A stretch of DNA of 37,141 bases from a virus. The notes below the pieces were generated by a model. The model saw nothing but the letters and a program-made list of their open reading frames with translations, was not told where the DNA came from and did no database searches. Positions 5,661 through 12,781 of this stretch are shown piece by piece. The stretch spans positions 1 to 37,141 of the IMG/VR virus record IMGVR_UViG_3300008113_009670; one strand, 5' to 3'. Position 1 is the stretch's first letter. The number at the start of each line of letters is the position of its first letter. The position numbers and the translations under genes were made by a program.

Positions 5661-5927
5661 ATGTTTGATTCAATTGTGGTGAATGCATTATTAGCATTTG
5701 CATCTATGTTTATTGTAGATTTTGTTAATGCCATTTACATTAGACATATTCAAAATGATAGTGCTATTCAATCAGCATCAACAAGTGTTTTTATTTTTCT
5801 AGTACATAGTGTTGCAATTATTGGATATGTGGGCAACAATATGCTTCTGATACCAGCTGGACTTGGAGCATTTTTAGGAACATTCTTAGGAGTGTTTGTA
5901 AATAAGAAATATATCGGTGTCGTATAA
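5661..5927 (+). CDS. Small integral membrane protein
   Basis: 88 residues with three likely transmembrane segments: about 5-25 (VNALLAFASMFIVDFVNAIYI), 42-60 (SVFIFLVHSVAIIGYVGNN) and 62-80 (LLIPAGLGAFLGTFLGVFV). A charged loop IRHIQNDS lies between the first two. No signal peptide cut is expected. Function unknown. It follows the amidotransferase-like gene after 6 bases and its stop lies 15 bases inside tRNA-Trp. Confidence 0.75.
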   Translation: MFDSIVVNALLAFASMFIVDFVNAIYIRHIQNDSAIQSASTSVFIFLVHSVAIIGYVGNNMLLIPAGLGAFLGTFLGVFVNKKYIGVV

Positions 5928-5986
5928 TGGTAGTACAAGGGTCTCCAAAACCTTTAGCGTGGGTTCGATTCCTACCACCGATGCCA
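5913..5986 (+). tRNA. tRNA-Trp(CCA)
   Basis: Acceptor ATCGGTG/CACCGAT, D arm GTAT/GTAC, anticodon arm AGGGT-CTCCAAA-ACCTT, T arm GTGGG-TTCGATT-CCTAC, G73, encoded CCA. The 5' end overlaps the coding end of the membrane protein gene. Confidence 0.94.
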
Positions 5987-6007
5987 ACATCATTTTAGGA
6001 TTATATT

Positions 6008-6649
6008 ATGCAAGAAATTTATATTGAAGAAGAAAGTCTTTATAATAGACCTGAGGTAAATGAACTTATTGAAGATCTAAATGTAAGGACTCTTATAGAT
6101 GTTGGTGGTTCTTGGAATCCTATTAAAACAGATAAACTAACGCATATGTTTGATATGCATGATCCTAAACTTCCAAATGTAAAATGGTTTCAAGGCAATA
6201 TAAACAGTTATGAAGGATGGAAACCAGTTCTTGATTATGTAGAAGAAAATGGTAAATTTGATTTTTGCAATTGCACTCATACCCTAGAAGATGTTGCCTA
6301 TCCTGAAGCCGCTCTTAGATACATGCCTATGATTGCTAAGACAGGTTTCATTGCGGTTCCTTCTAAGTATTGGGAATTAGATCGTAGACAATTGTTTAGA
6401 GGCGGCCACCATCATAGGTGGATATTCAATAATGAAAATAATCAATTAGTTTTATATCCCAAGATAAATCTTATTGAATATATGATTCCTTACAACGAAT
6501 ATGAAGATAATATTAAAAAATATAAGACAACTGAACTGAGAATGGTTTGGCAGGACGAAATTGATTTTAAAATTATCAATAACGACTATCTTGGACCTAC
6601 ATTTGAAGATGTTGTCTCAATGTATCATAAGTTGGTTATAGACAAATAA
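6008..6649 (+). CDS. SAM-dependent methyltransferase-like protein
   Basis: 213 residues. The Rossmann methyltransferase signature is visible: motif I TLIDVGGSWNP (about 29-39), an acidic end of strand 2 in HMFDMHD (about 46-52), and FCNCTHTLEDVAYPEAALRYM (about 88-108) in the place of the motif IV/post-motif region. The form 'CTHTLEDV' recalls type-11/23 methyltransferases acting on small molecules or glycans. C-terminal half has RRQLFRGGHHHRW, possibly a substrate or metal site. Ribosome binding site TAGGA lies upstream. Substrate unknown. Confidence 0.75.
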   Translation: MQEIYIEEESLYNRPEVNELIEDLNVRTLIDVGGSWNPIKTDKLTHMFDMHDPKLPNVKWFQGNINSYEGWKPVLDYVEENGKFDFCNCTHTLEDVAYPEAALRYMPMIAKTGFIAVPSKYWELDRRQLFRGGHHHRWIFNNENNQLVLYPKINLIEYMIPYNEYEDNIKKYKTTELRMVWQDEIDFKIINNDYLGPTFEDVVSMYHKLVIDK

Positions 6650-6652
6650 ATA
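6645..6652 (+). promoter_or_regulatory. Late-promoter-like site
   Basis: AATAAATA, one mismatch to TATAAATA, overlapping the stop of the methyltransferase gene and preceding the small frame at 6689. Confidence 0.45.
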
Positions 6653-6688
6653 CTCTTGATATTTTATTAGGAGTATGTAAAATAGATA

Positions 6689-6832
6689 TTGTACCTCAGA
6701 CGTACAATATGGAATGGTCACAATGTTACTGGCGACTACACTATTTTTACAGCTAAATCTGACCCTACTATAAGGGTTCGTATAACTTGTCAGAACGGAA
6801 AGTATATTATATTAGATACAAGGGGTGATTAG
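6689..6832 (+). CDS. Possible small protein with TTG start
   Basis: A 47-residue frame not started by ATG fills the gap before tRNA-Val. Its sequence (NVTGDYTIFTAKSDPTIRV, ending IILDTRGD) looks like real protein with alternating strands. An AGGAG motif lies at 6669-6673 and a late-like promoter at 6645, but the distance from AGGAG to the TTG is 15 bases, longer than usual. The start lies in a 9-pair hairpin (ATATTGTAC 6686-6694 with GTACAATAT 6702-6710). The stop is inside tRNA-Val. Confidence 0.4.
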   Translation: MYLRRTIWNGHNVTGDYTIFTAKSDPTIRVRITCQNGKYIILDTRGD

Positions 6833-6899
6833 CTCAGTTGGTAGTAGCGTCTGCTTTACACGCAGAATGTCGGGAGTTCGAGTCTCTCATCACCCACCA
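6823..6899 (+). tRNA. tRNA-Val(TAC)
   Basis: Acceptor GGGTGAT/ATCACCC, anticodon arm TCTGC-TTTACAC-GCAGA, T loop TTCGAGT, A73, encoded CCA. The D loop is one base longer than usual (AGTTGGTAGT). Confidence 0.93.
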
Positions 6900-7196
6900 T
6901 TAAACTTTCTTAGCACCTTTACCTGATGCAAGAACACAACCTACATTATCTTTATATTCAATAAATGTCCAAGAACCTTTTTCTTCATTCTCTAACATCA
7001 TGGCATCTGTTTCAAATATATCTACCTTACCTAATTTTTTTGATATGGTTTCACCGTATTCAGATTTAAGATGATTAAGTAGTTCATCAAGAGCAAAACA
7101 CAACACGGGTTTTTTAGCTACTTGTCCTGCAGGATCTTCTGCAAGTACTACATTGGAAAGAAAAATAAATGGGACTGCAAGTAAAATATTCTTCAT
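6900..7196 (-). CDS. Small exported (periplasmic) protein
   Basis: 98 residues, read opposite to the tRNAs. ATG 7196 is chosen because it has AAAGGGA upstream and an exact late promoter about 25 bases further. Residues 1-20 (MKNILLAVPFIFLSNVVLA, then E) are a Sec signal peptide with a cut after VLA. The mature protein has two cysteines (LCFALDELL and NVGCVLASG) that could form a disulfide. No family recognised. The stop abuts the end of tRNA-Val on the other strand. Confidence 0.75.
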   Translation of the reverse strand: MKNILLAVPFIFLSNVVLAEDPAGQVAKKPVLCFALDELLNHLKSEYGETISKKLGKVDIFETDAMMLENEEKGSWTFIEYKDNVGCVLASGKGAKKV

Positions 7197-7218
7197 GTGT
7201 ATCCCTTTCTCAAATATA

Positions 7219-7226
7219 TATTTATA
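7219..7226 (-). promoter_or_regulatory. T4-type late promoter
   Basis: Exact TATAAATA on the minus strand, 22 bases upstream of the ATG at 7196, placed three bases before tRNA-Gly on the plus strand. Confidence 0.75.
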
Positions 7227-7229
7227 GAT

Positions 7230-7304
7230 GCGGCAGTAGCTCAGGGGTAGAGTCACACGTTGCCAACGTGTTGGTCGTCGGTTCGAATCCGATCTGCCGC
7301 TCCA
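7230..7304 (+). tRNA. tRNA-Gly(GCC)
   Basis: Acceptor GCGGCAG/CTGCCGC, D arm GCTC/GAGT, anticodon arm ACACG-TTGCCAA-CGTGT, T loop TTCGAAT, encoded CCA. Confidence 0.94.
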
Positions 7305-7320
7305 AATCTTAGGATTGATC

Positions 7321-7950
7321 ATGGCTTTTTTGAATCATAATATTCCTACTATCACCTGTATGATAAGGAATGAATATCTTTATAATCATAAAAAAGGTCA
7401 TGGTGAATTTACACCAGCAGATGTGCATACGGTTGCTTGTATAGAAAAAAGAGTTCCTCTGTTTGAGGCTTTCTTAGAAAATGGTGTCAATTGGACTCGC
7501 AGACCTATTAATGCTTTTTGTTGGAAGAAAGATGCACCCGTCAGACCACTCTCTGAACATATCTATTGGGATTGTTTAAGTCAATATCCTGATGTGCAGG
7601 TAAGAGCTAGACTTGCAGGTCTCAGAGCCAGACTTGTCACTCCTTCTAAAGAATTAAGAGAAGGAATATATCTATTTACTATTGATTGGGCTCATGAAAA
7701 TAGATCAATGGTAGATACAAACTTTGCAGAGACACCTGAACATAAATGTGGTCATGTGTTTAAGATGGATGAAGGTAATTATTACATTTATCCAAATAAT
7801 AAAATAATTTGGCATGATAATGCCTGGGTATTCAAACCAATCAAAGGTAACCCTGGCTATGAAATTGATACTACCTTATACACAGTAGAAAATATTCATA
7901 GGTTTACTACTGATGATTCGTATATGACTGAATTCAATAAATTAGATTAA
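7321..7950 (+). CDS. Conserved phage protein of unknown function
   Basis: 209 residues; ATG 7321 follows AGGA by 7 bases. Motifs CMIRNEYLYNHKKGHGEF near the N-terminus, INAFCWKKDAPVRPLSEHI, YLFTIDWAHEN, KCGHVFKMDEGNYYIYPNN and a C-terminal YTVENIHRFTTDDS form a pattern I recall from conserved hypothetical proteins of marine T4-like phages. No signal peptide or membrane segment. Several conserved His and Cys (CWKK, HKCGH) hint at a metal site. Function unknown. It ends 10 bases before the DUF458 gene, suggesting a shared transcript. Confidence 0.8.
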   Translation: MAFLNHNIPTITCMIRNEYLYNHKKGHGEFTPADVHTVACIEKRVPLFEAFLENGVNWTRRPINAFCWKKDAPVRPLSEHIYWDCLSQYPDVQVRARLAGLRARLVTPSKELREGIYLFTIDWAHENRSMVDTNFAETPEHKCGHVFKMDEGNYYIYPNNKIIWHDNAWVFKPIKGNPGYEIDTTLYTVENIHRFTTDDSYMTEFNKLD

Positions 7951-7960
7951 GGAACATAAC

Positions 7961-8452
7961 ATGCTTAGACAAAAAATGAACATTGAAGAAGTAATTGAGT
8001 TCATCAAGGCTCAAACTCCCGAAACCAAAGTATACATTGGTGGAGATTCTGAACGTTTCATGATTGACGGTGTCTGGCATGCTGATTATACAATGGCAGT
8101 TGTAGTTCATTATGGTGGTAATCGTGGTTGTAAAATCTTTGGTGAAATTACTCGTGAGAGAGATTTTGATCAACAAAGAGACAAGCCTCGTATGCGTCTA
8201 ATGAACGAGACATTTAAAATTGCAGAACTATATTTAAAATTAGCTGAAGTTTTAGAAGATAGAAAAGTAGAAGTTCATCTGGACATTAATCCAGATGATA
8301 ATCATGGTTCTTCTTGTGTTATTAACGAAGCAACAGGATATATTAGAGGAATGTGTAATGTAGTGCCTATGGTAAAACCAAATGCCTGGGCTGCCAGCTA
8401 TGCCGCAGACCGATTAAAAGAAATTTTATATAATCAACAAAAAATAGCATAA
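7961..8452 (+). CDS. RNase H-like protein of the DUF458/YkuK family
   Basis: 163 residues. The family pattern is visible: VYIGGDSERF (first acidic residue of an RNase H fold), YTMAVVVHYGGNRGCKIFG, VHLDINPDDNHGSSCV (second acidic strand) and the C-terminal GYIRGMCNVVPMVKPNAWAASYAADR. YkuK-type proteins are predicted RNase H-like nucleases; their biological role is not settled. ATG 7961 has GGAAC upstream; ATG 7976 (MNIEEV) is the alternative. It follows the conserved phage protein after 10 bases. Confidence 0.82.
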   Translation: MLRQKMNIEEVIEFIKAQTPETKVYIGGDSERFMIDGVWHADYTMAVVVHYGGNRGCKIFGEITRERDFDQQRDKPRMRLMNETFKIAELYLKLAEVLEDRKVEVHLDINPDDNHGSSCVINEATGYIRGMCNVVPMVKPNAWAASYAADRLKEILYNQQKIA

Positions 8453-8457
8453 TCAAA

Positions 8458-8498
8458 ATCAGCAATCTTATAAATAAAATACAAGATTGCTGATGGAG
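8458..8498 (+). promoter_or_regulatory. Late promoter inside a 12-pair hairpin ahead of the HNH gene at 8507
   Basis: ATCAGCAATCTT (8458-8469) and AAGATTGCTGAT (8483-8494) are perfect inverted repeats. TATAAATA (8469-8476) lies at the loop side of the left arm, and GGAG (8495-8498) touches the right arm. A long transcript would form the hairpin next to the ribosome binding site; one started at the late promoter would lack the left arm. Confidence 0.75.
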
Positions 8499-8506
8499 AT
8501 ATTAAA

Positions 8507-9100
8507 ATGAACTATATAAAAATATATAATCAAATTATAGATAGAGCTAAGAGCAATTTAAGAGAAGGATACTTAGAAAAACATCATATAGTCCCTAAAT
8601 GCATTGGAGGTGATGATTCTTCTTTTAATCTTGTGCTTTTAACAGCAAGAGAACATTATATATGTCATTGGTTGTTAGCTAAGCATTATAAAATTAAACC
8701 TTTATGGGCAGCATTTGCAATGATGAATGTTGCATCTAGCAAACATAGTAGATTAAATGGAAGCAGATATTTCGAACGAGCTAAAATTGCTAGATCATAT
8801 GCTATGTCAGGAGAAGGCAATCCAAGATTTGGTACTCTTTCCTCGTGTATTAAACATACAGAAGAAACAAAACAAAAAATTAGAGAATCAAAATTAGGTA
8901 AAAAGAGGAAACCATTTAAAAGATCTTCTCCTAATGAAAAAACAAAAAATAAAATATCTCAAGCAAATAAAGGTAAAACAGCTTGGAATAAAGGTAAAGA
9001 ATCTATTAAAGAGCAATGCTTTTTTTGTAATAAGTTAGTTGATAAATTAAATATGAAGAAATGGCATGGCGATAAATGTAAAGCTAAGCCGATAGACTAA
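8507..9100 (+). CDS. HNH homing endonuclease with NUMOD3-like repeats
   Basis: 197 residues. HNH core near the N-terminus: EKHHIVPKCIGGDDSSFNLVLLTAREHYICH (about 25-55), with the HH, N and H residues in place. The middle and C-terminal parts hold repeated basic motifs of NUMOD3 type (about 105-165; HTEETKQKIRESKLGKKRKP, KTKNKISQANKGKTAWNKG), which bind DNA in phage homing endonucleases, and a short cysteine pair CFFC. Free-standing between the DUF458 gene and a small helical protein gene. Expression probably set by the hairpin and late promoter just upstream. Confidence 0.88.
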   Translation: MNYIKIYNQIIDRAKSNLREGYLEKHHIVPKCIGGDDSSFNLVLLTAREHYICHWLLAKHYKIKPLWAAFAMMNVASSKHSRLNGSRYFERAKIARSYAMSGEGNPRFGTLSSCIKHTEETKQKIRESKLGKKRKPFKRSSPNEKTKNKISQANKGKTAWNKGKESIKEQCFFCNKLVDKLNMKKWHGDKCKAKPID

Positions 9101-9135
9101 AGCATGTACTTGCAGCATAATAATAGGAGTATATT

Positions 9136-9351
9136 ATGTCATTGATGACACCAGAAGACATAGAACATTATCAAACTAGGTTAGATCGGATTCTTCAAAA
9201 AGATACGATTGATTCCTGGACATATGTTAAAGTTCTTCAACATGAAATTGAACATCTTAAAAGTCAATTTCAAGATCATGATACTGGTCATTTGAGAACA
9301 GCTGTTAGTGTTCTTGAGAATCGTGTACTAGAATTACGTATAGAAATGTAA
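9136..9351 (+). CDS. Small helical phage protein
   Basis: 71 residues, nearly all helical with a heptad-like pattern (about 10-70; IEHYQTRLDRILQK, VLQHEIEHLKSQF, AVSVLENRVLELRIEM), consistent with a coiled coil. Good ribosome binding site AGGAG 7 bases upstream. No family recognised. It lies between an HNH gene and tRNA-Gly(TCC). Confidence 0.7.
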   Translation: MSLMTPEDIEHYQTRLDRILQKDTIDSWTYVKVLQHEIEHLKSQFQDHDTGHLRTAVSVLENRVLELRIEM

Positions 9352-9360
9352 TAACAAATT

Positions 9361-9434
9361 GCGGGTATGGTATATGGGTTGTGCCCCAGCCTTCCAAGCT
9401 GTAGAAACCAGTTCGAGTCTGGTTACCCGCTCCA
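9361..9434 (+). tRNA. tRNA-Gly(TCC)
   Basis: Acceptor GCGGGTA/TACCCGC, anticodon stem CAGC/GCTG with loop CTTCCAA, T loop TTCGAGT, encoded CCA. Second glycine tRNA of the array. Confidence 0.93.
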
Positions 9435-9436
9435 AT

Positions 9437-9571
9437 ATTCAACAGGCAGTGTAGTATATGCCGGTTATGGGTCGCTCTCATGGCGAGGTCGGGGAGGCGG
9501 TGCCCTCATAACCTTGGTAACCCGTGCACTGTAAAGAGGATGCATACTCGTTCCTGTTGAATCTTTTTTTT
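9437..9571 (+). ncRNA. Candidate structured RNA with pseudoknot and U-tract
   Basis: The gap between tRNA-Gly(TCC) and an HNH gene has no open frame of note but dense base pairing. Outer helix ATTCAACAGG (9437-9446) with CCTGTTGAAT (9553-9562), 10 perfect pairs, followed by C and eight Ts. Inside: 9446-9453 with 9525-9532 (8 pairs, two G-U); GGTTATG (9463-9469) with CATAACC (9507-9513); TCGC/GCGA hairpin (9472-9486). AGTAT..TGC (9453-9461) can pair with GCATACT (9542-9548), crossing the second helix as a pseudoknot. GGTTA can also pair with TAACC (9518-9522), giving a switchable fold. It does not match any RNA class that I recognise. Confidence 0.6.
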
Positions 9572-9603
9572 GGAGTGACCCTTTGTTGCAAAAACTTGCA
9601 ATT

Positions 9604-9628
9604 TATAAATACTCCATATGGAGGTATT
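9604..9628 (+). promoter_or_regulatory. Late promoter and ribosome-binding-site hairpin of the HNH gene at 9633
   Basis: TATAAATA (9604-9611) overlaps the left arm AATACTCC (9608-9615); loop ATAT; right arm GGAGGTATT (9620-9628) with one bulged G. The right arm contains the GGAGG ribosome binding site for ATG 9633, so the site is buried in any transcript that enters from upstream. Confidence 0.75.
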
Positions 9629-9632
9629 AAAT

Positions 9633-10175
9633 ATGTGGAATTGTAAACATTGTAATAAAGGGTTTAATTATACTAGAACTACCGAAAAAGCAAACCATTC
9701 ACGTCATTGCGATTTAAATCCTAAAAAACTTGAGAGTTATGCTCTTAATATTGAAATAATTAACAAAAGAGTAGATAATAAACTTGGCAAATATCAAATG
9801 TTTGATGTTAATTGCCAAGCCTGTAACAAATTATATTATGTAAGAGAAAGATCTAAATCATTTCCTTCAAAAAAATACTATTTTTGTTCTAGAAATTGTG
9901 CTAACTCAATTGGTGGTAAAGCAAAGGCAGAAAAATACCACTATGATGAAGTAGCTACATATACTACTGTTGCATGGAGATATCACGAAAAGAAATGTGT
10001 AGCATGTGGTGAAGATAAGATTGTTGCAGTACATCATTTAAATGAAATACACTCTGATAACGATCCTAAAAATCTCGTACCTTTATGTCCTACACACCAC
10101 CAGTATGTACATAGTAGATATAAGTATTTGGTAGAAGATAAAATTAATTGTTATTTAAAAGAAAAATGGGGCTAG
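9633..10175 (+). CDS. HNH homing endonuclease
   Basis: 180 residues. ATG 9633 is chosen over ATG 9618 because GGAGG lies 8 bases before it and inside the longer version. Zinc-knuckle pairs: CKHCNKGF at the N-terminus, CQACNKLY and CSRNC in the middle, CVACGEDK before the core. HNH core VHHLNEIHSDNDPKNLVPLCPTHHQYVHS at about 138-166. The multiple CxxC pairs suggest a zinc-stabilised DNA-binding N-terminus. The stop lies 8 bases inside tRNA-Ala, a typical tight fit of a mobile gene in a tRNA array. Confidence 0.88.
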   Translation: MWNCKHCNKGFNYTRTTEKANHSRHCDLNPKKLESYALNIEIINKRVDNKLGKYQMFDVNCQACNKLYYVRERSKSFPSKKYYFCSRNCANSIGGKAKAEKYHYDEVATYTTVAWRYHEKKCVACGEDKIVAVHHLNEIHSDNDPKNLVPLCPTHHQYVHSRYKYLVEDKINCYLKEKWG

Positions 10176-10247
10176 GGACTGCTTGGGGTGGTCGCCGCAC
10201 TTGCAATGCGGATATTCAGTAGGGTTCAAAACCCTATAGCTCCACCA
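10168..10247 (+). tRNA. tRNA-Ala(TGC)
   Basis: Acceptor GGGGCTA/TAGCTCC, anticodon arm CCGCA-CTTGCAA-TGCGG, T arm TAGGG-TTCAAAA-CCCTA, encoded CCA. Variable loop of 8 bases is longer than usual for alanine. The G3-T70 pair is the classic alanine identity element. Confidence 0.92.
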
Positions 10248-10255
10248 AAAATACT

Positions 10256-10333
10256 GCCCCACTAGCCCAACTGGTTAGAGGTGCTTGCCTTAGAAGCAAG
10301 AGGTTCTCCGTTCGAATCGGAGGTGGGGCACCA
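10256..10333 (+). tRNA. tRNA-Leu(TAG) with short variable loop
   Basis: Acceptor GCCCCAC/GTGGGGC, anticodon arm CTTGC-CTTAGAA-GCAAG, variable loop AGGTT of 5 bases, T arm CTCCG-TTCGAAT-CGGAG, A73, encoded CCA. The TAG anticodon reads CUA leucine, but bacterial leucine tRNAs normally carry a long variable arm; this one does not. Confidence 0.85.
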
Positions 10334-10342
10334 AATAAAGTA

Positions 10343-10372
10343 AGAGCGGGAGTTGAATCCCGCTCTTTTTTT
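10343..10372 (+). terminator. Rho-independent terminator at the end of the first tRNA array
   Basis: AGAGCGGG, loop agttgaat, CCCGCTCT, then seven Ts. It separates the rightward tRNA array from the leftward autotransporter-like gene whose stop is six bases away; it may also slow transcripts arriving from the other side. Confidence 0.9.
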
Positions 10373-10377
10373 ATCTA

Positions 10378-12630
10378 TTAGAAGTTAACTACGAGACCTA
10401 CCATTACGTATCCATTAGAATAATTAGAACCAACATCATATCCTGCTGTTAAGTTTACAGATGTATCTTTATTGATCTTTTGACTTGCTACAATTCTAGA
10501 TCCTGCAACTGCACCATATTGTTCAGTTTGCATTACTCTTGTTTCAACTACTATACCTTTATCAATATCCTTTCTTACACCAACATATGGATTTACATAT
10601 GCTTTTGTTCCTGCAGTAGGAGGATTAGAAAGAATGCTGTTTCCAGTTTCTTTAATTGAATCAATTGTGCTTGTAACAAATGTTGCACCAACAAAAGGTC
10701 TAAAGCCGTATACTTCTTTAGGTGAGTATCCTGCTACGTCAGCATAAACAATAGTTTGTTTAGCCTTTGTATTATTACTTAATCCTAGAGTAGGAAGAGA
10801 CATTGTAGTACTATATTCGTTAATTCCAAAGCCAAGTGATCCTCTTACCCAAGCATAATCTGTCTTTGTAAATCCATAGGCGGTAGCTGAGTATTTTGTT
10901 CCACTTGTTACAGAATTATTGTAACTTCCACTATCAACTTGTCCTACATCACCAGCAATACCAACTATACTATTTTCAGCTGCAATTTGATGACCAAAGG
11001 ATAATGATTTATTAGAAATGGTTCCAGATGTGCTGCTAGAAGAATATCTTGGAGATACCCATGATCCGTTTGGCATTACTAAAGGATCGATGACAAAAGG
11101 ATTAACTACAGCTATATCTATTACATCTTGCATACCTTTAGATGAAGCAGATTCTGAAGCAGTTGCTACACTAGATGCTACTTGATTTGTAGTAGCTGTT
11201 GATGTAGTTACTTGGTTAGTAACTGATGTTGTAGTTGTAGTAGAACCTGAAGTAGTAGTTGTTGAACCGTCACTCCATGTATTTACTGTATTAGGAGTTG
11301 TATTAGTTGTAGTTGTAATTGGTGTAGTATTAGTTGTTACTGTCGTAACAGGTGTAGTAGTGGTTGTAGTAGTTGTTCTTGTTACTACAATATCATTACC
11401 CTGTCTTTGAGCAGCATCTGAACTAGTTATTACAACTACTGGTGTTCCATTAGTAGAAGCTGTCGTTGTTACAGTTGTACCAGTTGATGTAGATGTAGTT
11501 ATAGTATCTGAACCAGGAGCAGAACTTACTATTACAGGAGCAGCACCTGGGTTTTGAACTACAATAGAACCACTTCCTGTAAATGAAGAAGTAACTGTAC
11601 TTGTAGAATCATAAAGATACTTTACTTCACCAATCTGAACACTATCACAAGCAAGGTTACCTAAAGCTGCTTGACATCCAGCTACTGAACCGTAAGTATC
11701 AATAGCTTTAATACTATCAAACGTAATAAAGTAGAACACATAAGCATTACTGTTTGTAATTGGAATCACATTTGTTTCTGTGTATCTTGAAGAACTTAAT
11801 GTGATTGCTTGAGCATCAACAATTTTTGTCCAATTGAGACCATCGTTTGAACCATAAAGAGTATACTTTGAAGGATCTCTTGGTTCAAAGTCGTTAGCTG
11901 TAGTAAATTGAATACCAGATACCACACGACCAGTAGATAGCTGGACAGTAAATCCTGCAGATGTTCTATCAAAGTTTAAGTACTTTGTTGTACCTGTACC
12001 ATCAATAGCATTTGCAGAGTCTTCACCTGGAGGTGAATTATTACTTGTTGGATAGATATTTACAACAGTTGGGTTTGCTTGTGCCCATACTGTTCCACTG
12101 CTTCCGCTACCAGATCCAGAGCTAGAACTTGCAGTTTGACCAGCAGCTAATGGTGTTGTACTTGCCCATGTATAGCTAGATGTATCTGTGCCTGAAACAG
12201 ATGTATCCATGTTAGTAAAACTTGCATTATCACCGTAACTATAACCAGCAGATGTTGTAATAACAGTACCAAAGAATCCAGATCCAATATAGAACAATGC
12301 ATCAGGACCAATTGCTTGTAGTGTACCAGTGTTATGTACAACTTGTGCAAGTGTTCCGTCACTGTTATATAATCCTAGACCGTATGTTCCAGGATTTGTA
12401 GTGCTGTTAAAGAATTGAAAGTATTGACCTGAACTTACAGTAGGATGTGTGAAGTTCATATCGTATGGTGCAATAAAACTAGAAGCATTAAGTGTAGTAC
12501 CTGACCAGTAATATTGTACATCAAATATTTGATTTGTGCTGAATTGCCCGTCGGCAATATCAGCCTTTGCAACAGATAATGTAGATATAGCTGCTACGAA
12601 AGCTAGTGCTATTTTACGAAAAAAAGACAT
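10378..12630 (-). CDS. Autotransporter-like outer-membrane surface protein with discoidin-like domain
   Basis: 750 residues. ATG 12630 is chosen for its GAGGG ribosome binding site and because it starts the signal peptide (MSFFRKIALAFVAAISTLSVAKA). Order of parts: secreted N-terminal region; an F5/8 type C (discoidin-like) domain at about 190-340 (EDSANAIDGTGTTKYLNFD, FTTANDFEPRDPSKYTLYGS, NDGLNWTKI), a fold that often binds glycans; a low-complexity Thr-rich stalk (about 385-490); and a C-terminal region of about 220 residues with alternating strands ending VMVGLVVNF, the terminal-Phe beta-signal of outer-membrane barrels. So it should be displayed on the host cell surface, not in the virion. 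Homology to autotransporters is inferred from architecture. The gene is read alone, opposite to its neighbours. Confidence 0.8.
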   Translation of the reverse strand: MSFFRKIALAFVAAISTLSVAKADIADGQFSTNQIFDVQYYWSGTTLNASSFIAPYDMNFTHPTVSSGQYFQFFNSTTNPGTYGLGLYNSDGTLAQVVHNTGTLQAIGPDALFYIGSGFFGTVITTSAGYSYGDNASFTNMDTSVSGTDTSSYTWASTTPLAAGQTASSSSGSGSGSSGTVWAQANPTVVNIYPTSNNSPPGEDSANAIDGTGTTKYLNFDRTSAGFTVQLSTGRVVSGIQFTTANDFEPRDPSKYTLYGSNDGLNWTKIVDAQAITLSSSRYTETNVIPITNSNAYVFYFITFDSIKAIDTYGSVAGCQAALGNLACDSVQIGEVKYLYDSTSTVTSSFTGSGSIVVQNPGAAPVIVSSAPGSDTITTSTSTGTTVTTTASTNGTPVVVITSSDAAQRQGNDIVVTRTTTTTTTTPVTTVTTNTTPITTTTNTTPNTVNTWSDGSTTTTSGSTTTTTSVTNQVTTSTATTNQVASSVATASESASSKGMQDVIDIAVVNPFVIDPLVMPNGSWVSPRYSSSSTSGTISNKSLSFGHQIAAENSIVGIAGDVGQVDSGSYNNSVTSGTKYSATAYGFTKTDYAWVRGSLGFGINEYSTTMSLPTLGLSNNTKAKQTIVYADVAGYSPKEVYGFRPFVGATFVTSTIDSIKETGNSILSNPPTAGTKAYVNPYVGVRKDIDKGIVVETRVMQTEQYGAVAGSRIVASQKINKDTSVNLTAGYDVGSNYSNGYVMVGLVVNF

Positions 12631-12752
12631 GTTTATTCCCTCATTGGTTGAACATATTGATTCAATCAATCAGTAAATTCATATAATATAAACATGGTAA
12701 AATGTGCCAAAAAGTAGATAAAAAATAATAAAATGGCACTATAATTTAACGG

Positions 12753-12781
12753 TTGACATTTATAGCCAACTCATATATATT
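12753..12781 (+). promoter_or_regulatory. Strong sigma70-type promoter for the glycan operon
   Basis: TTGACA (12753-12758), 17-base spacer, TATATT (12776-12781): perfect -35 with optimal spacing. It is 31 bases before the first gene of the rightward operon and fits host RNA polymerase use early in infection. Confidence 0.82.

Noticed and set aside
11150-11500. CRISPR-like or satellite repeat
   Set aside because: The repeated pattern encodes a Thr-rich stalk in the frame of the surface protein; there are no constant repeat and spacer lengths.
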